Positions 1 to 5,282 of a stretch of DNA of 8,950 nt are shown one piece after another. Both the position numbers and the translations under genes were made by a program. The DNA comes from a bacterium. Its GTDB lineage: Bacteria; Verrucomicrobiota; Kiritimatiellia; UBA8416. Every line of letters starts with the position of its first letter. Within the stretch, counting starts at the first letter, position 1. The notes below the pieces were generated by a model. It was not told the origin of the DNA. It did no database searches and saw nothing but the letters and a program-made list of their open reading frames with translations. The DNA is taken from the NCBI GenBank assembly GCA_020048935.1, contig JAIFLS010000214.1:1-8950 (forward strand), given 5' to 3'.

Positions 1-856
1 CGTGGCGGTAGGCGGAGACGAGGGCGTCGTCGGTGAGGTAGCCGGTCCACTCGACAGCATCGGCAATGCCGAGTGTCGCGGCCAGGGCGGCGGGTTCAGG
101 GTAGCGAGGGTCGGGCGAGCCAGCGATGCGCAGTCTCACGTTCATACCCTCCTCCCGGCGCAGGCGGGCCAGCGCGTGGAGCAGGGTGGCGATGTTCTTG
201 TAGGGATCGGCGCGGCCGACATAGAGCAGGGTGCGCGGGCTTTCCGGGGATGCGTCGGCGGGCTCGGCGGTTTGCTGTCCGGCGTGGAGGAAAACATCGG
301 CGACGCCGTTGTAGACCGAGCGGACGCGGGCCGGCGGGGCGTTGAGCAGTTCGATGATGTCGCGGCGCGAGGTATTGCTGACGGTGAGGATGCAGGTCGA
401 GCGGCGGGCGGCCTCGCGCAGCAGGGCGCGGAAGATGGGCATGACACGGGCTTTCTTCGACTTCGGCGCGTGGTCGGGGAAGCGCAGCGGGATCAGGTCG
501 TGGATGGTGGTGACCGCGCGGATGGGTCCGTCGGCATGGCGCCCGAAGGCCAGGAACGGGATCATGTAGTTCGGGGAGTGGAAGACCCGGATACGTTCCT
601 GCCTGAGCAGCCGCGGCAGCCCCAACTGGCTGCGGAGGGCGAACACGCCAGCGGGGAAAAGGAGGCTGCGCATGTGCGCGGCCCGGTCCATGCCGGTCTC
701 GGCGCGGGTACGGGCCTCGAGTGCGGGGTCGTTGAAGATCGCGGTGATGCGGTGGGGCGTCTCCATGCGCGCGTATTCGGCGAGCAACTGGCGGGTATAG
801 TTGCCGATGCCGGAAATGTGGGGGAAAATCCATCTGGCGTCGATGGCGATGTTCAT
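1..856 (-). CDS. GT4-type glycosyltransferase, C-terminus cut off by window edge
   Basis: Reading the minus strand from the ATG at 854-856 gives 285 uninterrupted codons to the window edge, beginning MNIAIDARWIFPHISGIGNY. This is the N-terminal Rossmann half of a GT-B fold, family GT4 (WbaZ/RfaG-like) glycosyltransferase. Visible landmarks are the GIGNYTRQLL loop (about residues 16-25) that usually lies at the acceptor/donor cleft, TIHDLIPLRFP (117-127), ILTVSNTSRRDII (156-168), VYNGV (181-185), and the start of the donor-binding half at LLYVGRADPYKNI (210-222). The GT4 E-x7-E donor motif would lie beyond the edge. No signal peptide or TM segment is seen, so a cytoplasmic or membrane-associated enzyme using a nucleotide sugar is expected. 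The ATG overlaps the TGA of the upstream glycosyltransferase (ATGA), which fixes the start and implies translational coupling. Sugar and acceptor cannot be told. The family call is firm; the role in exopolysaccharide or O-antigen-like glycan synthesis is inference. Confidence 0.9.
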   Translation of the reverse strand, partial: MNIAIDARWIFPHISGIGNYTRQLLAEYARMETPHRITAIFNDPALEARTRAETGMDRAAHMRSLLFPAGVFALRSQLGLPRLLRQERIRVFHSPNYMIPFLAFGRHADGPIRAVTTIHDLIPLRFPDHAPKSKKARVMPIFRALLREAARRSTCILTVSNTSRRDIIELLNAPPARVRSVYNGVADVFLHAGQQTAEPADASPESPRTLLYVGRADPYKNIATLLHALARLRREEGMNVRLRIAGSPDPRYPEPAALAATLGIADAVEWTGYLTDDALVSAYRH

Positions 857-1968
857 GACGCGACCTGCCTGAAGACCTCCAGCGTGCGGCGTGCGGTTTT
901 CTCCCAGGTGTAGGAGGCTGCCTTGCCGTAGCCCTTCCCGATCAGGTCGCGGCGATGTTCAACGTCATGGAGCACGCGGCGGATGGCCTCGGTCCAGCCG
1001 TCGATCTCGTAGTGCGAGAGCAGGACCGCCGCGTCGCCGAGCACTTCCTGGAGCGAGCCACCGGTGCTGGAGACTACCGGCGTGCCGCAGGCCATGGCCT
1101 CGACGGGCGGAAAGCCGAAGCCTTCATAGAAGGAACTCAGCAGGAATATCTCCGCGCCGGCGTAGAGGGCAGGCAGGGTATTGTCGCCGGTGAAGCCGAG
1201 GCATTTGATCGCGGCGGCGCGCGGCGACTTGCGGATGCAGTCGAGGATGAGCTGGGTCTTCCAGCCCATGCCGCCGGCGATGACGAGGTCGCCGTCGAAG
1301 TCGGTCAGTGCCTCGAACACGCGTACCAGGTGCGGGATGTTCTTGCGCGGCTCGACGGTGCCGACGGTCAGAAGGTAGGGGCGGTCGAGGCCGATACCTG
1401 CCAGCGTTTCTCGCATGGCTTGCGGTTCGGGGCGGCGGAAGCGCGGGTCGATGCCGTGATGGATGGGGAAGACCCGTTCCGGCGGCACGTTGAGGTAGGT
1501 GCAGACTTCACGGGCGCTGAAGTGCGAGACGGTGATGATGGCATCCGCGCGGGCGGCGGTGCGGCGGATATGCTTGTTGAGATAGTGGACGTTGCGGGTC
1601 TCGGCGAACTGCGGATATCGCATGAAGGCCAGGTCATGGATGGTCACGACGGACTTGCCCCGGCTCAATGGCGGAATGATGAAATTAGGGAAATGGTAGA
1701 GATCGGCCCGGCCGGCGAGCCAGTTGTAGGGGGGGAACCGCAGGGTGTTCCAGGCAAGCTGGGCCACGCGGCCGGGGATCCAGCGTATCGCCCGCGTCTC
1801 GGCACCGGGGATCTCGATCGGTTCGGCCTCGTGCTTGAAGTCGAAATAGACCGGTGCGAGCCGGTCCGGCGCCATCATGCCGGCGAGGTGCTCGATCAGT
1901 TCGCGTGTATAGCGGCCGACACCGGCCTTCTGGGTCACGGCAGACTGGATATCGATGGCAATTCTCAT
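853..1968 (-). CDS. GT4 family glycosyltransferase (complete)
   Basis: This 371-residue protein is a full-length GT-B, family GT4 glycosyltransferase, the usual length for the WbaZ/mannosyltransferase-like group. The N-terminal half carries AGVGRYTRELIEHL (15-28), LYHFPNFIIPP (90-100), VVTIHDLAFMRYP (107-119) and IITVSHFSAREV (144-155). The donor-binding half starts at LLTVGTVEPRKNI (199-211), with the Arg and Lys that usually contact the nucleotide-sugar phosphates. It contains the E-x7-E motif (E282 and E290, in YEGFGFPPVEAMACGTPVV), and SSTGGSLQEVLGDAA (300-314) completes the GT4 signature. No TM segment is present, so action at the inner face of the cytoplasmic membrane is likely. It starts 13 bp after the kinase-like gene, without an obvious Shine-Dalgarno, and its TGA overlaps the next glycosyltransferase start. 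The sugar transferred is unknown; mannose, fucose or rhamnose are all possible in this family. No defect is visible, so it should be active. Confidence 0.95.
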   Translation of the reverse strand: MRIAIDIQSAVTQKAGVGRYTRELIEHLAGMMAPDRLAPVYFDFKHEAEPIEIPGAETRAIRWIPGRVAQLAWNTLRFPPYNWLAGRADLYHFPNFIIPPLSRGKSVVTIHDLAFMRYPQFAETRNVHYLNKHIRRTAARADAIITVSHFSAREVCTYLNVPPERVFPIHHGIDPRFRRPEPQAMRETLAGIGLDRPYLLTVGTVEPRKNIPHLVRVFEALTDFDGDLVIAGGMGWKTQLILDCIRKSPRAAAIKCLGFTGDNTLPALYAGAEIFLLSSFYEGFGFPPVEAMACGTPVVSSTGGSLQEVLGDAAVLLSHYEIDGWTEAIRRVLHDVEHRRDLIGKGYGKAASYTWEKTARRTLEVFRQVAS

Positions 1969-1981
1969 AGGCGGGTAACTT

Positions 1982-3877
1982 CTATTCCAGCAGCATGTCG
2001 ATGCGCTTCTGGAAGAACGCGCGGGTGGAGTCGGCCAGCACTCCGCATTTCTCAGATTGCTTGGCGGCTTCGGCGTAGTTTGCCGACGAGAGATCCAGCA
2101 TCACGGAGGCGAATGCTTTTTCCGGGGTGGCGGTCTCGCCCAGCCATCGCCGCTGCTCCTCCAGCGGCAGTTGGCCGATTTTCAGTTCCGCCGGGCGGAA
2201 GACAAAGCCATTGCCCGATGTGGATTTGACCATCGTCGAGATGGTGTCGCCATTAACCGCCTCCACGCGGAATTCAATACGGCGGCTACCCATGGTGATA
2301 TAGGTTTCCTTGCCGATGAGTGCATTGAAGGCATCGGCAATGACCGCTTCAGGCTGGTTGGCGGGGGCGAAGAAACGCGCAAGTGCATCCAGTTCCGCGG
2401 CGGGAGCCGTCCCCTGTTGCTGGCTTAGCGTCCTTGCGGCGGCATCCATCCCGTCGGTCAGCGCGGTATTCACCAGGCTGTTCCTGAGGGCGTTCAGGCG
2501 GGGGGATGGTGGTTCCGGGGCCGGCGGCGGCGTGGCCGCCTCCGGGGCCGGGGTTGGTGAAGGGGCCGGGGTTTCCGCATAGTCGTTCGGCGCGGTCTCT
2601 TCCGGCGTTTCAGTCTCGCTTGGCGTCGGCGGCGGTTGAGGACGGGTGGGACGCGGTGGCAGTGGTTGTACCTTCACAGGCGGGGGCGTGACGACGGCCA
2701 CGCGTGGGTAGGCCTCGCGATAGGGCTGCCACAGCAGCGTCAGGCCGAGCCAGCCGAAAAGCGCCATTAGTGCGGCTGTCAGCGGCAGCTTGATCCAAAG
2801 GGGCGTGGTCGGCTTGCCGTACTTCTTCTTAAGGGCGGCGGCGCGGGCGGCCTTTTCCGGGGCTGATGGCGGGGAGGCGCTGGCGACCGCGGCACTGGCA
2901 TTGGCGCGGGGTGCCGCCGTGGCCACCGCTATCACAGGTGCGCCCGTTGTCGCGACTGGAGGCCGGGTGATGATCATCTTCCGCGGGGCCGCCGCGGCCT
3001 TGATGGACATTCGTCCGCCAGCGCCCTTGGCGGCGATCGTGCTGCCGGCACCGGCCAGCGGCCTGGCCACGATCATCTTGCCATCGGCCAGTTTCGTGAT
3101 GTCGTGTATCGCTCCTTGCCAGTCCGGATAGCGTTTCTGCGGATCCTTCATCATCAGCCGCGCGATCAACTGGGCGCAGGGCGGTGTGATGTCCGGGTTA
3201 AGGTCCTGCGGGAACGGGAGTTGTCCCTCGATCTGCGCCTGCAGGACCGCGTCCTCATCCATATTGTCGAAGGGCACCTGGCCGGTGACCATGTGATAGA
3301 GGACGGCTCCCAGGCTATACATGTCGCTAGTGAAGCTGACTGATGGGCTGGCGCTGGCCTGCTCCGGCGACATGTAGTTCGGGGTGCCGATGATCATGCC
3401 GGGCGTCTGGTCGGCGATGCCGGACATGCCGAGATTGGCGACCTTGACCGCGCCCCCCTTCTCGACCATGATATTGCCTGGCTTGATGTTTCGGTGAATG
3501 AGCTTTTCGCCGGTCCAGGCATCGGACAGTGCCTGCGCCACTGAGAGCGCGATCAAAAGTGCCCGCTTCTGGGCCATCGGGTCGCCCAGGTCGAGCAGCG
3601 TCGTCAGGGGATACCCGTTCACGCATTCCATCACGATAAAGAGGGCATTCTCGTGCTGTCCGACATCATAGACCTGGATGATGTTCGTGCTTTTCAGCTT
3701 GGCGACAGCGCGGGCCTCGCGCAGGAATGCCCGGACTTCATCCTCCTGGTTGATGAACTCGGGTTTCAGGATCTTGATGGCCACCTCGCGATCCAGCGAC
3801 TCCTGGCGGCCACGCCAAAGTGTGGCGGTGGCGCTCTCCTCGAGCTTCTGCAGGAACTCGTATCCCGGTATGGTCAT
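1982..3877 (-). CDS. Transmembrane Hanks-type kinase-like protein, predicted pseudokinase
   Basis: A Ser/Thr kinase fold fills residues 6 to about 265, followed by an Ala-rich basic linker (266-359), one TM helix (360-383, LWIKLPL to GLTLLW), a Pro/Thr/Glu-rich stalk (about 397-459) and a C-terminal domain of about 172 residues that I do not recognise. The expected topology is kinase inside, tail outside. The ATP-anchoring VAIK Lys (K35), alpha-C Glu (E54), GTPNYMSPE activation segment and SDMYSLG helix F motif are kept. Three key elements are changed: the Gly-rich loop reads LEESATATLW, the HRD catalytic Asp is Asn (HRN, N130), and the DFG Asp is Asn (NLG, N148). The protein is therefore a predicted pseudokinase that may still bind nucleotide weakly. 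The start chosen is the ATG at 3875-3877, because MTIPGYEFLQKL matches the usual kinase N-terminus; an ATG at 3917-3919 and a TTG at 3938-3940 are in frame upstream, and none has a clear RBS. Total length is 631 residues. It is the first gene of a unit with two glycosyltransferases. Confidence 0.9.
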   Translation of the reverse strand: MTIPGYEFLQKLEESATATLWRGRQESLDREVAIKILKPEFINQEDEVRAFLREARAVAKLKSTNIIQVYDVGQHENALFIVMECVNGYPLTTLLDLGDPMAQKRALLIALSVAQALSDAWTGEKLIHRNIKPGNIMVEKGGAVKVANLGMSGIADQTPGMIIGTPNYMSPEQASASPSVSFTSDMYSLGAVLYHMVTGQVPFDNMDEDAVLQAQIEGQLPFPQDLNPDITPPCAQLIARLMMKDPQKRYPDWQGAIHDITKLADGKMIVARPLAGAGSTIAAKGAGGRMSIKAAAAPRKMIITRPPVATTGAPVIAVATAAPRANASAAVASASPPSAPEKAARAAALKKKYGKPTTPLWIKLPLTAALMALFGWLGLTLLWQPYREAYPRVAVVTPPPVKVQPLPPRPTRPQPPPTPSETETPEETAPNDYAETPAPSPTPAPEAATPPPAPEPPSPRLNALRNSLVNTALTDGMDAAARTLSQQQGTAPAAELDALARFFAPANQPEAVIADAFNALIGKETYITMGSRRIEFRVEAVNGDTISTMVKSTSGNGFVFRPAELKIGQLPLEEQRRWLGETATPEKAFASVMLDLSSANYAEAAKQSEKCGVLADSTRAFFQKRIDMLLE

Positions 3878-3934
3878 TGCCGTATTCAAAGCAGGATCTC
3901 CGCGGCATCGTTTAGGCATCAAGCCGTTTGGTGT

Positions 3935-3961
3935 TTGCAATCAATCGATGAAATGTATACT
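3935..3961 (+). promoter_or_regulatory. Candidate promoter for the anion permease gene
   Basis: On the plus strand TTGCAA (3935-3940) and TATACT (3956-3961, 5 of 6 to the -10 consensus) are 15 bp apart, a short spacer. A start near 3968 would give a leader of about 40 nt before the permease ATG at 4010. The -10 overlaps the -10 of the divergent promoter through a shared GTATAC (3955-3960), so the two transcripts may compete. The surrounding 3940-4010 stretch is clearly AT-richer than the coding regions. Confidence 0.4.
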
Positions 3962-3982
3962 AGAGGGGCTTTTATTAGACAA
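3954..3982 (-). promoter_or_regulatory. Candidate promoter for the kinase-like/glycosyltransferase unit
   Basis: On the minus strand TTGTCT (plus positions 3977-3982) is separated by exactly 17 bp from TATACA (3954-3959), resembling sigma70 -35 and -10 boxes with 4 of 6 matches each. Transcription would start near 3945-3947, about 70 nt ahead of the chosen ATG at 3877. It would lie too close to the TTG at 3940 for that start to be used easily. The match is modest and rests on eye inspection only. Confidence 0.35.
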
Positions 3983-4009
3983 CCGCAAAATTCATTTTTC
4001 TTGATCAAC

Positions 4010-5230
4010 ATGACAACACTCATTTTCCTGATCACGTATTGCGGGATCGCCATGGGGCGCTACCCGAGGCTGGCGATCGACCGCACCGGCATGGCCATGC
4101 TAGGCGCGCTGGCGATGGTCCTCGGCGGGTCGATCAGCGCGCCGGCGGCGATGGAGGCGATCCACGTGCCCACGCTGCTGCTGCTTTACGGGCTGATGAT
4201 CATATCGGCGCAACTGCGCCTGGGCGGCTTCTACACCGCGCTGGCCTGGCGGGTGACCCGCTGGATCGACCGTCCGGCGTGGTTCCTCCTGATCCTGATG
4301 CTGGTCAGCGGCCTGCTGGCGGCCGTGCTGGCCAACGACATTATCTGCCTGGCGTTCACGCCGGTGCTGGCCGTGGCCTTGCGGCGGCGGCACCTCAACC
4401 CGCTGCCCTACCTGCTGGGGCTTGCCATGGCCACCAACCTGGGATCGGCCTCCACGATGATCGGCAATCCGCAGAGCATGCTGATCGGGCAGCTCGGCAA
4501 CCTCTCCTTCCGTGACTTCCTTTTCTGGTGCGCCCCGCCCTCCCTGCTGTGCCTGGTCATCACCTTCGGCCTGCTGCTGCTGCTCTTCCGCAGGCGATTG
4601 ACGATCGAGCCGGTCCATGCCGGTGCCTTTACCGAACCCGACTGGCCGGTCTTCAACCGCTGGCAATCGGGAAAGGGACTGGTGGCGGCGACGGTCGCGG
4701 TCGTGCTGCTGCTGGCCGGCCTGCCGCGCGAACTGTCGGTACTGGCGCTGGCGGGGGTATTGCTATTGAGCCGGCGACTGAATACCCGGACCATGCTGGG
4801 GCTGGTCGACTGGCACCTGATCACCCTTTTCTGCGGGTTGTTCATTGTCGTGCGCGCCTTCAACCAGACCGGCCTGCCGGCGCAGGGGCTGGCGTGGCTG
4901 GCGGCGCAGGGGGTGCCGATATCGAATCCGTACTGGCTGAGCCTCTTCTCGATATTTCTGAGCAATGTCGTCAGCAACGTGCCGGCAACGGTCTTGATCG
5001 CCCCGCATCTGGAGGGCAGTCCGCCAGCGACCTGGTATGTCCTGTCGCTCGCCACGACCTATGCAGGCAACCTGCTGACCATCGGCAGCATAGCAAACCT
5101 GATCGTCATCGAGCAGGCGGCCCAGTTCGGCATCCGTATCTCGTTCCGGGACTATGCCCGTGCCGGGGTGCTCGTCACGGCGGCTAACCTGGTCATCCTG
5201 CTGGGGTGGGTATACATGCGTATGGAATGA
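4010..5230 (+). CDS. ArsB/CitMHS-superfamily anion permease, YbiR-like
   Basis: A polytopic inner-membrane protein of 406 residues with about ten hydrophobic segments, of the ion transporter (ArsB/NhaD/CitMHS) superfamily and closest in style to E. coli YbiR, whose substrate is not known. The two-fold inverted-repeat build is visible. In the N-half, a helix break at VLANDIICLAFTPVLA (106-121) is followed by the substrate loop TNLGSASTMIGNPQSMLIG (142-160). In the C-half, SNVVSNVPATVLIAP (318-332) is followed by AGNLLTIGSIANLIVIEQA (352-370). These paired Asn/Gly/Ser hairpins normally hold the ions and the substrate. The start is the ATG at 4010: it directly precedes the first TM helix and lies 40-50 nt after a candidate promoter. 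The frame is open further upstream, but only antisense to the kinase gene. No clear Shine-Dalgarno is seen. Plausible substrates are sulfate, a carboxylate or another oxyanion; the sequence does not decide. It is divergent from the kinase unit and 52 bp ahead of the GH95 gene. Confidence 0.9.
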   Translation: MTTLIFLITYCGIAMGRYPRLAIDRTGMAMLGALAMVLGGSISAPAAMEAIHVPTLLLLYGLMIISAQLRLGGFYTALAWRVTRWIDRPAWFLLILMLVSGLLAAVLANDIICLAFTPVLAVALRRRHLNPLPYLLGLAMATNLGSASTMIGNPQSMLIGQLGNLSFRDFLFWCAPPSLLCLVITFGLLLLLFRRRLTIEPVHAGAFTEPDWPVFNRWQSGKGLVAATVAVVLLLAGLPRELSVLALAGVLLLSRRLNTRTMLGLVDWHLITLFCGLFIVVRAFNQTGLPAQGLAWLAAQGVPISNPYWLSLFSIFLSNVVSNVPATVLIAPHLEGSPPATWYVLSLATTYAGNLLTIGSIANLIVIEQAAQFGIRISFRDYARAGVLVTAANLVILLGWVYMRME

Positions 5231-5273
5231 TGTCTTCGGTGCCCCTGGTGTTTCTCGATTGGGGCTGAACTAA

Positions 5274-5280
5274 GAGGGGG
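5274..5280 (+). promoter_or_regulatory. Ribosome binding site of the GH95 gene
   Basis: GAGGGGG ends 2 nt before the ATG at 5283. The GAGG part (5274-5277) has a workable 5-nt spacing to that ATG, while the G-run as a whole is better placed for the in-frame ATG at 5298 (residue 6). Either start leaves the conserved N-terminal GH95 block intact. The preceding 5231-5273 holds only a weak 5-bp inverted repeat and no convincing promoter. Confidence 0.5.
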
Positions 5281-5282
5281 AA

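Noticed and set aside
2..2229. Long plus-strand open frames (2-913 and 955-2229) opposite the glycosyltransferases
   Set aside because: The predicted proteins are Gly/Arg/Asp-rich with no family resemblance. They are expected shadows of GC-rich genes whose minus-strand frames show clear GT4 motifs.
2510..2580. GGGGCCGG-type repeats in the kinase tail as a regulatory or structural DNA element
   Set aside because: They encode the Pro/Ala-rich stalk in frame; low-complexity protein sequence in GC-rich DNA explains them.
3878..3940. Longer kinase start at TTG 3940 or ATG 3919
   Set aside because: Neither has a visible RBS, and the extra residues (MQTPNGLMPKRCRGDP...) do not look like any kinase N-terminus. 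The ATG at 3877 gives the usual short lead into the fold. Not fully excluded.
4001..4008. TTGATCAA palindrome just before the permease ATG as an operator
   Set aside because: A single 8-bp palindrome is expected by chance at this length, and no second copy is seen.
3653..4009. N-terminal extension of the permease frame to 3653
   Set aside because: The extension lies mostly antisense to the kinase coding region, has no hydrophobic or conserved character, and starts before the candidate promoter at 3935-3961.
5241..5265. GCCCC...GGGGC inverted repeat after the permease as a terminator
   Set aside because: The stem is only 5 bp with a 15-nt loop and no following T-run, too weak for an intrinsic terminator.
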